Shown here one piece after another: positions 1 through 11,345 of a DNA stretch of 64,000 nt. Made by a program: the position numbers and the translations under genes. Positions within the stretch are counted from its first letter, which is position 1, and each line of letters opens with the position of its first letter. Below the pieces are notes generated by a model. The model made no database searches. It was not told where the DNA came from and was given only the letters and a program-made list of their open reading frames with translations. The DNA lies in contig NC_053410.1 in assembly GCF_016859285.1 (NCBI RefSeq), forward strand, positions 24,852,558 to 24,916,557, given 5' to 3'. This DNA is from Xiphias gladius (Eukaryota; Chordata; Actinopteri; Istiophoriformes; Xiphiidae).

Positions 1-2279
1 TTTCCTGGTGCATGAGCTGAGAAAGTTTAGTGGCTTCTGGGTTTGCGTCTGCACCGCGTGGCCCACTGCAAAATGCCCATCCGTTTTGTACGCTGCCTGC
101 ATGGAGGCTTTTTTATATTTGTAAAACCTCCAGCAGCAGATGTAGCTACTTTACATGAGTGTAATCATTTCAGATCCCACACAGCTAGTGACAGCTCTGT
201 CACATTATCATCATCATATATGAGGTCAGCAAAGTCAAGCAGGAATACTACCAAGCAAAGCAAATTGTGAGCATGCACAGTTGGTCAAAACAACATTGTG
301 GGTGTGTTTGATTTGGGTCACAGCGTAATCGCCAGGTGGTGTGTTATATCAGTGATTAAGGTGGATGCAACCTTTGTCATTTATTTTATTGCATTGCTGT
401 GCAATATTCGAACTATGGCGTGTCGGGGGGGGGGGGAGACTAACTTCCCCAAAAGAGGCCTGAAGTCCCCCAGGAGCAACAAAATTTCAAGTTGGGGGGC
501 GGGGTCTCCAAAAACTGAACCTGTAACATTTCTAAAGCTACAAAGAGTGATAAGAAATTCATTAAGTCTAATTCAAATCTAATCTCTTTGGCAGTTTTAC
601 CACACACACACACAACTGAGTCATTATGAAACAAATTAATCATGAAACTAGAAACAGGCCTAAATTTCTCACTAAGTAATGAACTTTCTATTTTACTTTG
701 TAATAAATGGTATTAGAGGCAGCAGCAAAGTCTTTCCCCCCCTTTCGGAAGCAGTCCAAGGTTCTGGTTTTTGTGAGCTGATGCGTAGCAGCTGCTGATT
801 TTTCTCCTCTCATTCGTTCCGTTCTCTCACCTTTATCATGATTTTATCATGCAACTCGTGTTTTTACTGTGAAACGATTGTGACTTTAAATGTAGTCAAG
901 TGCAATTTTTAAAATTACTCAAAGAAGTAGAAAGGACTTATAGGGTAAATGTAAAAAGATATGTTCACTAGAAAATCAGTCCAACTCAGCACTATTCAAC
1001 TAATAGGCTTCACTTTAACATAACTCAAACCATTAGCTTCATAAAACTGACAGTTACATACTGTAACAATCTCAACATTCCTCAGCAACTTGGATGTTGA
1101 TACAAAGGCGATTTACAATCCAGGAACTCGTTACTACGATACCTCTGATATGACGTGAACGGCACATATGGAGGCCTTATAGGTCTATGAAATGAAAAAA
1201 CAGAGCCCATGCCTCGTTTATACTTCTTGAACCTGCATTAATGGTTTGGCCACTTGGGGGCAGTGCAACAGGCTGTAAACACAACACTGACATATTGGGT
1301 ATACATCCTACTTCTCTAATCTGGTCGCTCTTCAGTCCTCATTTGACCCGGAAAACCATTCCAGTCCTCCATATTGAAGGCTGTCCCAAAGTTTTTATTC
1401 TGCTCTGAGGAGCAAGGATCAAGCAGCAAGGAGGGATTCCTTCGGACCCGTTTGCAAGGATACGCGGGACCATCCCATCGAAGAAACCTTTTGATGGTCC
1501 GACCTACCCCTTCATTAGAAATCTGTTAGTGACTCTGCAGCTGATTGGAAGCATCACAACACCGCAGTTTTCTACCAAACTTGACAAATAACAGAGCCCA
1601 CTCAAGAGTATTAATACCAAGATTTAGAGATTGTATTTGTTTTCAGATTCACCATCTAGTTAAAGTAGTGGATCTGTGGGTCTGATTAACAATCGAATCA
1701 CAAACAACTCTTTATCCATTAGAAATACTTTTTCCCGCTTTTAATCTGTATCATGAATAATAATATAGTCTGGGAGAATAGGAGAGTCAGATGTGTTTCA
1801 GAAAAAAAAAAAAAAAAAAGTAGAGATATGGTTTGTCAAACATTGGGTTTCATGAATAATTTCTTTAAAAACATTTCAGTTGTAACCTGGCTTATTGAAT
1901 GATGAATTTACAAACAGAATATCAAATGCAGACTTTAAATTAAAAAAAAAAAAAGGCAGCAGAAATATGGTTCATATGTATTCAGTGTCTGCGCAAAGTC
2001 CATTTACACACTGTATGACTGATCAGAGCGTGGTATAGATACAGAATGCAGGTTTTTAATGAATGTGTGTGTGTTTTCCAAACAGGTTAAACATATCCAA
2101 ACATACAGAAAGACTTAGAAGTAAATTAAAAAACGACGCTGTGCCGATGGCAAGTCTGCGCCCTAATTATTATTAGGACAGTGTGTTTATGGGCAACGAC
2201 AAAATCCAAACCAACACAAGTCACCACAGAGCTCTAAAATCTAACTGACAGCTGACAGTATACAGCAGGTTTATCAGAG

Positions 2280-2460
2280 CCTTCTCTCTGAAAGTAGCGG
2301 CCCAGAGCAGTGAGACAGGACCAGAACAGTAAAGATGCAGGCCAGAAAACCACAACAATGAGCCAAAAGACACAAAAATGCTCCACAGTGCTGAGGGCAA
2401 CTGCAGAGTTCTTCACTACAAGTGACACCTTTGCATAAAAAAGGTGTCACTTGAACCATT
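2280..2460. repeat. Dispersed repeat, GGGAACTGCAGAGT family, copy 1
   Basis: This shares the phrase CTGAGGG(A/C)AACTGCAGAGT followed by TTCACTACAAGTGACACC with copies near 6540-6640, 16690-17030 and, more weakly, inside the 818-bp tandem unit (53090-53165 and 53908-53983). It looks like a non-autonomous mobile element of teleost type. I cannot name the family, and the boundaries are approximate. Confidence 0.5.
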
Positions 2461-2489
2461 TTTAATTAAAAATGTTGATTAGAGCAGCT

Positions 2490-2770
2490 TCAACTAGAGT
2501 CCCCAGGGGGTGGAGCCAATCCCAGCTGACATCGGGCAAGAGGCAAGGTTCAACCTGGACAGGTCTCCAGTCTGTCACAGGGTTGACATTTAGAGACAGC
2601 CATTCACACTCACATTCACACCCTGGGCCAATTTAGAGTCACCCTTGAACCTAACATACATGTCTTTGGACTGAGGGAGGAAACTGGAGTACCCAGAGGA
2701 AACCCCCACGTAGCCACGGGATCGTGCAAACTCCACGCAGAAAGGCCCTGGCCGGCACCGCCAGGCCTCG
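2490..2770 (+). repeat. Teleost dispersed repeat (CATGTCTTTGGACTG type)
   Basis: The stretch contains the string CCAATCCCAGCTGACAT, then a GTCTGTCACAGGG block, CACTCACATTCACACC, CATGTCTTTGGACTG and CAAACTCCACGCAGAAAGGC. A second copy of the same family is at 47194-47532 in the same orientation. These motifs recur widely in teleost genomes. It may be a SINE or a LINE 3' tail; I cannot settle which from sequence alone. Confidence 0.65.
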
Positions 2771-3166
2771 GTTGCGCTACTTTAGGTGCTTTGGTCTGTA
2801 CTAGACTCAATCTTCGAATGATTATAAAATATATAATCCATGCGGACACCATCACCACCCCAAGCATTTGGGCCGGTGCCTTTTACAGCCGTGACCATTC
2901 CTGTGGCATAGGACTGGGTCATCCCCAAATGGACCATTGATATACTGAATTGACAAATATTTAGTGATATACATTGGCGCAAATGCATAGTTAATTTTAA
3001 GTCCATTGCTAAAATCAGGGGAAAGATGGGCACTCGTAGAAACATGTAGTTTTTCAACAGCAAAGTCATATGTATACTTTTGTTTTTGCATGTTTATCCA
3101 ATTTACCATTTAAAAAAAAAAAAAAAAAAAAAAAACATTTGCACCTTTATTATCTTGTTCACTTAC

Positions 3167-5165
3167 CAATTACATAGGACAGCAGCAGGTTCCAACCGGT
3201 CACAAAGGCCCACACTTCTCCTACAGTCACATAGCTATAAAGGTAAGCTGAGCCCGTCTTGGGGACACGCGCTCCAAACTCTGCGTAGCACAACCCTGCA
3301 AAGACTGAAGCCACTGCCGCCACGAGGAAGGAGATGATGATGCTGGGGCCAGCCACTTCCCGGGCCACCTCTCCTGACAGCACATAAACACCAGCCCCTA
3401 GTGTGCTTCCAACACCCAGACCCACCAGGTCCACGGTGGTCAGGCATCTGCAGAAGTTGGACTCCTCTCCTTCTGGCTCCAGAGGCTTCTTAAGGGTCAG
3501 AGTCTGAATAAACCCTAACACTTTGGCACAAGATAATCTGAAATCAGCAGCATGGCCATTTAATCATTACATTAGAAAGTGTTCATCTTATAAAAGGTAA
3601 AGAAATGCAATGAAAAGAACGGAATATATGATTGTTGGTAATATTGTTGACCAGGGCCCTGTTTCAGAAAGCGGATTTAGTGAAAACTCTGGAGTTTGTT
3701 AAACCTGAGATCAGGGAAACTCTGGGTTTTCCATTTCAGAAATGGATGACTTTAACTCTGAGTCAGTTACTGCGGTAACTGAATCTAACCTGCTCGCTGC
3801 AGGTTCGATTCTTAAGTTTGTCTTTGTCCCTTCTCCTCCTGCCAAGCCTGAAGAAAGCTGTCTGACACCGCATTTAATTTCCTCATTCGTACAGGTGATA
3901 TCAAAGCGCATGTCGGAGTGCATTCATTTGCAGAAGTTTACACTGGGAGAAGGTTAAAATTCCGATCGGACATTTGGTTTAGTTTCTTACCCGAGACCTC
4001 TCTTTACTAAATGTTACCACTTTTGTGATCATTCATCAAAGTCAAGAAAGAGACAGCAATTTCTAACATTCCAGTATTACACATTGTGGATTTATCCCAC
4101 TAAGATTGTGGACATTAAGAAAACTGTCAGGATGTTGAGCAGAGCCCCTGCACTGAAATATTTACCATGCATTAACACTGTAAATTAAAAAAAGAAAAAC
4201 ATGTGTGAAGCTTTAGACACAGAAGACACTGATCTATGAATAATCATTTCTCATGTTGTGATTGGTCACACTGATGGGACATTCCTATCATAGTTAATAT
4301 ATATTGCAGATTGTGAGATATTTGAGTGAAGATGATTGTAGTGTGGCCAAAACTTTAACATTTAAAAACTGGACTAAATGTAGTTTTTGAATAGAGGCTG
4401 CATATAGTCCTAACATTTTTTCAGTTACTATATTTAAATTTACATGTAGAAATACAGTCATTTAATGCTGTCAAGCAAGATTTTTATATGTAAAACAGAC
4501 ATCCAAAAATGTACATTCCTGGTTTTAACCTAGACACTCTTTCAACTACAAATCACCAAAGTCATTAAGCTATTACTGGGTCAGACTATGAGGTTACAAT
4601 CATAGATCTACAAACTTATGTTTTACCTGTTTGATGTACAGGCCTATTTTCATCTTCTGCTGCCAGCAGCACGTTGTCTCCATCTGGTTATAGCTGAATA
4701 AATATATTTAAAGTTTTAATGGAAAAAACTGTAGGATTTTAGCACTTTAGTATCCATTAGGAAAAATTAAAGTCTGCTAAATAGTGTGGTCTAGTGCAGT
4801 ACACTGATGCAGCTGTGTTTTTTAAAAGATAAATGTGCACTGCCACACAATCTCTCTACCTGCACTGGATCAAAATGGAAGCTCTGCTCTTTATTTGCCC
4901 CATTGACATGGTGGATTGCAGTACTGGATCTCCACCGAAGATGGCTCCCTTTCATTCACCAGGCACGCGCTTAACTCGGAGTGAACGTACCCAGGTCAGC
5001 CGTTTTGGAGCTGAAAACTCAAGAGTTTCCCATCTCGGGGTTCATCAACTCAAAGTCCAGGGTTAGGCTCAGAGTCTGTTAAACCTGCTTTTCTGAAACA
5101 GGCCCCAAAGCTTTAAGCGAGGCGACATGTGATGCTGAAGGGAACAAACATTACCTGCTAGCCAT
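3167..5165 (-). CDS. Cationic amino acid transporter, CAT type (SLC7A1/2/3-like), 5' part only
   Basis: This is the start of a cationic amino acid transporter, a plasma-membrane carrier for arginine, lysine and ornithine of the APC superfamily. Coding exon 1 is 5155-5165 (ATG GCT AGC AG, G at -3 and +4, donor GTAATG). Exon 2 is 3167-3537 (acceptor TTTCAG, donor GTAAGT). The phases join (AG|A), giving [13 protein letters not shown] and then 127 codons plus one base. Visible features are the TM1 motif [17 protein letters not shown]2 with [17 protein letters not shown], and TM3 ending NLLLSYVIG, where the split Gly codon matches the usual CAT exon boundary. All are strongly conserved in SLC7A1, 2 and 3. 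I cannot choose among these paralogues from about 127 residues. The tiny start exon is inferred from phase, Kozak context and splice signals. The remainder lies off the left edge. Confidence 0.85.
3654..5106. mobile_element. Non-autonomous DNA transposon filling slc7a intron 1
   Basis: The left end reads GGGCCCTGTTTCAGAAAGC and the right end, reverse-complemented, reads GGGGCCTGTTTCAGAAAAGC. The matched ends extend roughly 40 bp into the element with mismatches (GTTTAACAGACTCTGAG-like). The interior of about 1.4 kb has no recognisable transposase. The element occupies about 1453 of the 1617 bp between slc7a coding exons 1 and 2. The ends resemble teleost MITE-like elements of the Harbinger/ISL2EU kind, but I cannot confirm the superfamily. 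Confidence 0.7.
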
Positions 5166-5570
5166 TTCCAAGCCAGTGTATTCAAACTGCCGACAACATT
5201 GGAAAAAAACATAAAACCAGCATGGAGCCACTGCTTTCGTGTGATGGTCAGCGAAAGATCAGAGGAGAAAAAAATCACCTTCTCCCTCCAATTAGCACCA
5301 GGCAACTGGGCTGGTGCAGGTGCACACCTAAAATCAATTTAGGCAATCAGTGCACTGAGGTGGAGGCCTCCGAAAGGACATCATTTGCCTCTACATCTTC
5401 TCCATCTCACCGAGTCTTCTCCTGAGTAATTCTGTTGGCACTGGAGGGAATGACACCCAAAAAAGCAGAGAGTGGTAGCGTGGTGCCACAAGGCTGCCAC
5501 TGCCGTAGTGGCACCTCAGTGTGGCCTCCCTCCACCTTGTAGCAGACTCTCCCGGTTAAGGTCTGGTGCC
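5166..5570. promoter_or_regulatory. Probable slc7a 5' UTR / upstream region
   Basis: This lies directly upstream (minus strand) of the proposed slc7a start codon. I see no clear TATA box or additional splice junction that would fix a transcription start, and no protein-coding frame. The call rests only on position. Confidence 0.3.
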
Positions 5571-5574
5571 TTCT

Positions 5575-5770
5575 GTATACATACATACTCAACCGCACAC
5601 AAACATACTAAGCACACACTAATTGCATTCTGACACACACGCACACATACACACATTCTCACAGTCATATACATGCACACACATATATACAAACATAAAT
5701 ACATTCTGACACACACACATACATGTATTCTCATACTCATATACATACATACCGAAATGCACGCATACAT
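5575..5770. repeat. CA-rich low-complexity tract
   Basis: Irregular runs of ACACACATACA with interspersed CATATACATACA. The translated frames across it are cysteine/valine/tyrosine-rich artefacts of the repeat, not genes. Confidence 0.8.
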
Positions 5771-5774
5771 AGAC

Positions 5775-6115
5775 GTTTGACAAATTAAAGGGAAAACCAA
5801 CACAATGTGACTGAGGTGATGGGCCACCACGTGCCACCAGAACAGCTTCAGTGCACCTTGGCTTTGATTCTACAAGTCTCTGGAACTCTACTGGAAGGAT
5901 CGGACACCATTCTTCCAAAAGATATTCCCTCATTTGGTGTTTTGATGCTGGTGGTGGAGAGCGCTGTCTAACACGTCAGTCCAAAATCTCCCGTGAGTGT
6001 CCAGCTGGGTTTAGATCTGGTGGCTTGAAGGCCACAGCGTATGATTCACATTCTTTCACTATTCATCAAACTATTCAGTGACCTCTCGTGGCCTGTGTGG
6101 AGGCATCTGCCTTTG
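5775..6115 (-). mobile_element. Tc1-like transposase C-terminal fragment
   Basis: On the minus strand the decayed frame reads LWPSSHQI, then HHQHQNTK, then [19 protein letters not shown] and [17 protein letters not shown]. This is the C-terminal part of a Tc1-like transposase, where many teleost copies have WPSQSPDLN followed by RLVESMPRR. It is in several frames with stops, so it is dead. A fragment of the same family lies on the plus strand at 52190-52370. Confidence 0.75.
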
Positions 6116-6790
6116 CTATTTTTCTCCACTCATTTATTAAGATTATCCTTTAATTTGTCACCCGTTCGTACATGCTGACAGTGATATACCCTCATACCCT
6201 TACACACACATTCTCATGTTATGCATGCATGTGAATGGATGTATGTTTATGTATACGTACTGTATATACTGTACGGGCATGCCTGTATGCATGAATGTGA
6301 AAGTGGAGTGTTAAGTTGGGCCTAGATGGCTTCTCATAACTCAGCTCTGTTCTCTTCTGAGGAAAAGTCTTAACGAAACAGCTGACATTTTTCAGAGTTT
6401 ACCCCTTTCCCTCTACCATCCTGCCTGTAAAATGTGACACTGTTACAACATTAAATGTCCAATGTGGCTAATCTTCAGCAATTAGGCCCTTACCAGGGAA
6501 TTTTAACCGCCACAATCATGAATCAGAGAGTACAATGAGCCGAAAGGAGCTGAAACACGAGGGAAACTGCAGAGTCACGTGACAATTCTCTGTGAGTTCA
6601 TCACTGCAAGCAACCCCCTTCACATACGTATCGTCATTTGGCTTACTGATAATATACAGTATGTTTAGCTGCTTCCCTCTGCTGCCTTTTCTTTTCATCT
6701 TCACAGATACGGTGAATTTTTGGGTAAGTGAAGAAGAGTCATCATTTGTCAAGATCATATAACCTGCATTCAAACGCACACAATTGCCTG
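6116..6790. repeat. Low-complexity and GGGAACTGCAGAGT-family repeat, copy 2
   Basis: 6175-6300 is alternating TGTATG/CATACA low-complexity sequence. 6530-6640 carries GAGGGAAACTGCAGAGTCA followed by TTCTCTGTGAGTTCATCACTG, the same dispersed family as at 2280 and 16690. No gene is supported. Confidence 0.5.
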
Positions 6791-9700
6791 TGATTTCCTG
6801 TTTGTTTGTTTGTTTCTTTTTTACAGAGCAACCTGTCCTGGTTGTCTATGAAGAAGTGATCTCTGGGAAAGAGTTTTACCAGTCCTCTGCTTTCTAGTAA
6901 GAAATACTCACTTATCAGTCCAAAAATACTGAATTGACCTTTAATGAACAAAATAAAGAAAATGAATATTTTTCTAATGAAATCCCTTTAAACCAGGCAG
7001 CCACTGTTACCGGTTTGAAGTTTTCTTTTTTTATAGTTTAAATGTCTCATATTGAAATGAATCTCCCAAGTTTGTCCCTAACCCCGAAGTCTTTATTTCC
7101 TAGCAGGAGAAAAGATCGCTCACCTGTTGTTCTGAAGATTCTCAAGAAAAAAGCTGACTGTCTCTGCATGCCATGGCCCATGATGATAGACTAGTGAGAT
7201 TTTTTTTAAATCTAATTTACTTGTATACACATAGCAAAAACAAAACACAGAAACACAAAGGGACAAGACTAATGTAAAAAAAAAAATAATAATAATAATT
7301 ATAATAATAATAATAAAATCCCTGGGTTAGGTAGTTACAAAAAGTTTTAGCTTCAACCTACACCTTTTCAGTCTGAAGAAAGAAATCTTTCTGCTATGTT
7401 GCATTTTTTTCTACTGTTCTACTGTACAGTTTTGTCCCTAATAATTTTTACTTTTTTGTTTGTTTCATTTTATCCCAAAGTGTTTGTGAAATTATTTACA
7501 ATCATTTACAATCATTTCACTTATTGGATTATTATTAATGATTCATTAATATTAAAGCAGCATTTTAATGTTGGTTGCTGGTGGAGTTGAAGCTAATAAA
7601 AGCTACTGCTGAGCAGTTTTATGTGTATTTATACGTCATATTTTGTAAATTAATAGTATTTTTGTATGTGAAATCGTAATTAACAAGTAGCTTCATGTCA
7701 TGGTTTATGGGGATGACTGAATAGGACAGAGCCACTGTTAATGTCATTAATAATCCCTGTGGTTTTCCTACCATAACAAGTCAAAAAGCCCTCAAACACT
7801 CGCTGCATTCACAGTGAGACAGCCCCGGACCCTCATGGACATCAAAGTCACAGTCTGTGAATGTGCAAGAGCGGACACTGGGGCTGGGTCATAGTTTGTA
7901 ACAAGAGGGAGAAGGTGTCACCAGTTATCAGTTACAACACCTGCGGTAATTGAGCACCTGTAGTAAGGTCCAACACACTCCAATCTGGTAGCTCATGGTC
8001 AGATCTTTTATCATGTGGCGACAGTGCAGTGTTGGTGCTGTATTTGATGTTTGGGCTCCGACCTCAACAGTCCCCAGCGAGGAGACACAGAGATCCTGCA
8101 GCGAAAAAGCCAGAAAAAGGGGACATGTACATGTAAAGTCGGCCCTGCAAAGACAGATCTATTTTCACCCGTAAATCACCTTTCCTTTAGTGCTACTGTG
8201 ATACTTAAATGCCCTCTTTGTCCACATGAATGATTAAAATCCAAGGGGAAGATTGTCAAGAAATTCTCTGATCCCTTTTCCGCTCTCCAAAGGATGAACC
8301 CATTTTAATGACCTTTCCTTTAGCACCACTCTCTGGATAAATGTTACATTTTTAGCTTCACTACTTCTAAGGATTTAAGAACAAGTAAATCACCAATACA
8401 TTGTTCTGTTCATCACTTTCATCTTGTGGCTCTATTTAACATTGTAGCTTCTAGCGGACTCTAGCGAGACTCCGCAGATTGATAGTCTGGCTGGTTTTTG
8501 GCTGAAATGAAAATATTCCTCTTAGAAATTAAACTGAAGCACTTGATGTGTCGTGTGACTTTGAACACAGTGTTTCTTTGCCTCCAGGAGGAGCCAGCGG
8601 CTCAATGTGTTAGTGCGTTTGAGTTCCGCTGATCCTGGGGATAAGACTGTGGGAGCTCTGGCTATTTTTGTAGTCTGGTATGTGTATATTGCAAGGGTTG
8701 ATTATGGGAGCCGTTTAGGCCAATAGTGAATTCATCACTTGCACAAGTCATGCATATACAGCAATACATACGTATATACATGCATATACAAGCGTGCAGG
8801 CATGCTAATACAGTATATACAGTATATATACATTAACACTACCATATATACCAGAGGCGTCCGGTGACTCAAAAAATTGGGGAGGACAAGAGGTAAAACA
8901 ACCAACAGTGTCATGTTAATTTACACTAGTTGTCTACTTATCTCTACTTTCTTACGTATAATGAAAAATTAAGCAGTAAAAAAAATGGCTTACAAGATTT
9001 CTTAAAAACACTCACTGTGGGCTCTAGATGGGAATGAACCTCATATGTGTGTAATGTGTCACTAGAACCCTTTAAGTCCAGCGAGGGGTGACACGGCACC
9101 CAGTATGTAACAGTGGGGATTTTACCCAACACTCTCTGATTTAAAAAGGTGAAACTAAAACAATGAAAATCAGGAAATTTTAAAAACAAAGCAAAAATTA
9201 AGTGTGTTATGAGTTCTGTCTGTGGGAGGGTTCCAATAACTTTGCATTTTTTTTCATAGCTGCTGTGAGGCCTGTTGTTGCAATCCAGTCGGTCAAGAGC
9301 AAGTGAGAGGTAAAGGCTGGCTGTCGTCTTTGGTTGTTTTTAAGGCTCACTTGACTCACTTGAACATCCCCCGTGCCATGCAGCCCCTGCAGCAGTCTAC
9401 CACCCATACTGGGATCGAGTCTCAGGTGAGCAGAGCGCACCGGCACGTCAGACTGCTGCTGCATGCCACCACGGCCTTACCGTGGTTGCAGGGAAACGTA
9501 AATCCGAAAAAGTAATTTTGGACTCTGTTGAAAAGACTTAAATAAAAATAATATTTTATAGTTATGTGCTTAAAAGCAGTTCATAATTTGCACATTATAC
9601 TTTCTTTTGTAATGTGCTACTCCTATGAATCGAGCATCATTTGGCGTGTTTTGGATAATAAGAGATTAACATGAAAGAATATGAAGTACATTAAATTGGT

Positions 9701-10236
9701 ATAAGAGATCCTGCCCTAAGGAGGACAGCAGCCCGTCCTCCTCTGCCCCCCGCCAACATTTCACACAGACTGCCCTTTCCCCTCTTGCCTGCCCTGCAGG
9801 TGTCACTGTTGAATCATTTTAATCAAAATATTTTATAAATTATACTGATATTTGGTAATGGTTTATTTCAACCAATGACGATGATTTTTATATATTTTGA
9901 TTTCTCTCTTCCCTCTCAAAACTCGAGGGCAACCTCCTCTGCCTCTATGTACCAGCCTCCTCTGATACTTCCATACGCATGCATAGTATGACAATACGTG
10001 TGTATGAATTTGAGTATGTATGTATGGGGCTTAGTATGTGTGTGTACATAAGTATGAACTGTATGTATATGTGCGGTTGAGTACGTATGTATCCAGAAGG
10101 CATCCGGAAGTTGAGAGAGGTCAGGATCCTCGTAGTGGAGGATCCTGACAGCTGTGCCTTTAAGATTAATACAGGGTTGGGTGGCGTGTAGACTTCCAAA
10201 GTGTTGACTTGCAAAGTCAAAGGTAACCTAACCACA
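6791..10236. other. Gene-poor spacer
   Basis: I see no credible coding exon here. The content is AT-rich unique-looking DNA, an (AAT)n run at about 7283-7316, TATACA/CATATA low-complexity patches (8745-8850, 9965-10110) and scattered repeat-like pieces (for example the GAGGACAGCAGCCCGTCCTCCT block near 9720). A perfect hairpin at 10120-10149 is listed separately. A short phrase near 7800-7890 looked protein-like but was rejected. Confidence 0.6.
10120..10149. repeat. Perfect 12-bp inverted repeat (hairpin)
   Basis: GTCAGGATCCTC and GAGGATCCTGAC flank a 6-nt loop (GTAGTG). It lies about 88 bp beyond the 3' end of the tRNA-Ser gene on its minus-strand reading. It is not followed by a T run, so it is not a classic Pol III terminator. 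Confidence 0.85.
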
Positions 10237-10318
10237 CGTTGTCGGCAGGATTCGAACCTGCGCGGGGAGACCCCAACGGATTTCGAGTCCATCGCCTTCA
10301 CCACTCGGCCACAACAAC
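10237..10318 (-). tRNA. tRNA-Ser (anticodon CGA)
   Basis: The 82-nt minus-strand sequence folds as a serine tRNA with a long variable arm. The acceptor strand GTTGTTG pairs with CGACAAC (one G-T wobble), with discriminator G. It has the D-arm GGCCGAGTGG, an anticodon stem ATGGA/TCCGT around loop CTCGAAA (anticodon CGA), the variable arm TGGGGTCTCCCCG, and the T arm GCAGG-TTCGAAT-CCTGC with an intact B box. The D loop has TGAAGG where TTAAGG is usual. There is no intron. No TTTT terminator is seen in the first 60 nt downstream, so expression is uncertain although the fold looks intact. Confidence 0.85.
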
Positions 10319-10841
10319 CACATGCAATGCCACTGTTGCATGTTATGATATTTGTGGACCACTTTCACTCCTGATCAAGACGCAGTACAGAGAAAGCTGC
10401 ACTTTTCTGAATGGTTACAAGATTGAAGAATAGCCGCCTCTTTCCAGAGTAAGAATGTAAATAAAGCTCTTACTGTCCTGATTTTAAACTGTCACGAGTC
10501 AAAAAAATTGTAAAGCTGTAGTTATCAGTAACAAAGCAAAGGGGACCAAGAGTTTTACGTCTCTTGTGCTGCATGTAGCAGGGTAGTGGAATGAAGGAGC
10601 TGGATTTCTTCCATTTCCACATTCAGCAAATTTCTTCAACTGTATTCACCCTCCAAACATTCTGCTGATCCTTTCTAAAAAAAAAAACACTTAGAGGTAG
10701 CCCGTAGTACCTGTGCAATTCAAGGCAATTTAAAAGAAGAGAACAACACAAAGCCCCCTCTGGAAAATTAGATGAAAAATCTGTTTCAAGACCGACACAC
10801 ACACAACTCTGACGTGACCTAAGAAACAGGACACAACTACG

Positions 10842-11272
10842 ATGGCCAGAAATCCACCCCGGGTCAACTTCTTCTTCTACCGTACAAGCAGAGTGACCTA
10901 TCACCAGCCCCATCCCTTGCCTGCTACTTATACAAGCAGAGTCACTTACCAACGCCCTAATCTCCTGCCTCATCCTCGTACCAGCAGAGCCACCTACCAC
11001 CAGCCCCGTATCCGGGCTGGCCTTTGCAGCCGCAACCACCTCCCTCTCAGCAATACTACCCTTCAGCCTTGTATTATCAGTACAACATACCACTATCACC
11101 AGTATCTCAACCAACAGCAACAGCGCCGTTGTCAGATCAGTCATCAGTCCACTTGAATCGTCACCAACAACGGAGGCAGCAACAGGCAGCAACTGAAGAC
11201 CAGGAGTGTGTGGCAAGAGGGGAGCCACCAAAGAAGCAGCACAGCAAAGAGGGCCCACCGTTATCAGTGTAG
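10842..11272 (+). other. P/Q-rich tract with three degenerate tandem copies; unrecognised
   Basis: About 10888-11020 holds three diverged copies of roughly 50 bp. One frame reads YKQSDLSPAP, YKQSHLPTP, then YQQSHLPPAPYPG, and continues open as a P/Q/Y/S-rich segment (WPLQPQPPPSQQYYPSALYY) and a basic tail (PPKKQHSKEG) to a stop at about 11272. One stop interrupts the repeat part of that frame. It resembles a low-complexity coding fragment or a pseudogene. I cannot assign a family and see no clear splice signals. Confidence 0.3.
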
Positions 11273-11310
11273 AACATGTGGTCGGTCCAACAGCATAAGC
11301 ACTGGCCAGG

Positions 11311-11345
11311 GAGAACTCAATGGATTTCTAGTCCGTCCATTACGT
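11311..11345 (-). pseudogene. tRNA-Ser(AGA)-like fragment
   Basis: The plus strand reads CTCAATGGATTTCTAGTCCGTCC. The complement, GGACTAGAAATCCATTGAG, is the anticodon arm of a tRNA-Ser(AGA). The D and T arms are not preserved, so it is a relic. It is part of a series of tRNA-like copies between 10.2 and 13.4 kb. Confidence 0.55.

Larger units (their letters stand above)
1..3166. other. Presumed slc7a intron 2, left edge of window
   Basis: No coding exon is supported here. The slc7a exon at 3167-3537 ends in a good donor on the minus strand (GTAAGT at 3161-3166), so this stretch should be its following intron. I searched for the next expected CAT-family segment (TSSVARAW-like) on the minus strand and did not find it, so the intron should extend beyond the left edge. 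The stretch holds A-rich runs (about 1801-1819, 1940-1953, 3113-3135) and two dispersed repeats (2280-2460 and 2490-2770), listed separately. The short open frames here look like chance. Confidence 0.6.

Noticed and set aside
1-3100. Further slc7a exons
   Set aside because: No minus-strand segment resembles the next conserved CAT block, and the open frames here lie in repeats or A-rich sequence.
5516-5933. Cysteine/valine-rich 104-codon minus-strand frames
   Set aside because: They run across CA/TA microsatellite sequence; the part with homology belongs to a Tc1-like relic.
7800-7900. Phrase resembling a cadherin membrane-proximal segment (IKVTVCECA)
   Set aside because: It is very short, with no splice signals or neighbouring exons; probably chance.
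10623-11258. 211-codon minus-strand frame
   Set aside because: It is the complement of the P/Q-rich repeat tract, hydrophobic only because of that composition, and matches nothing.
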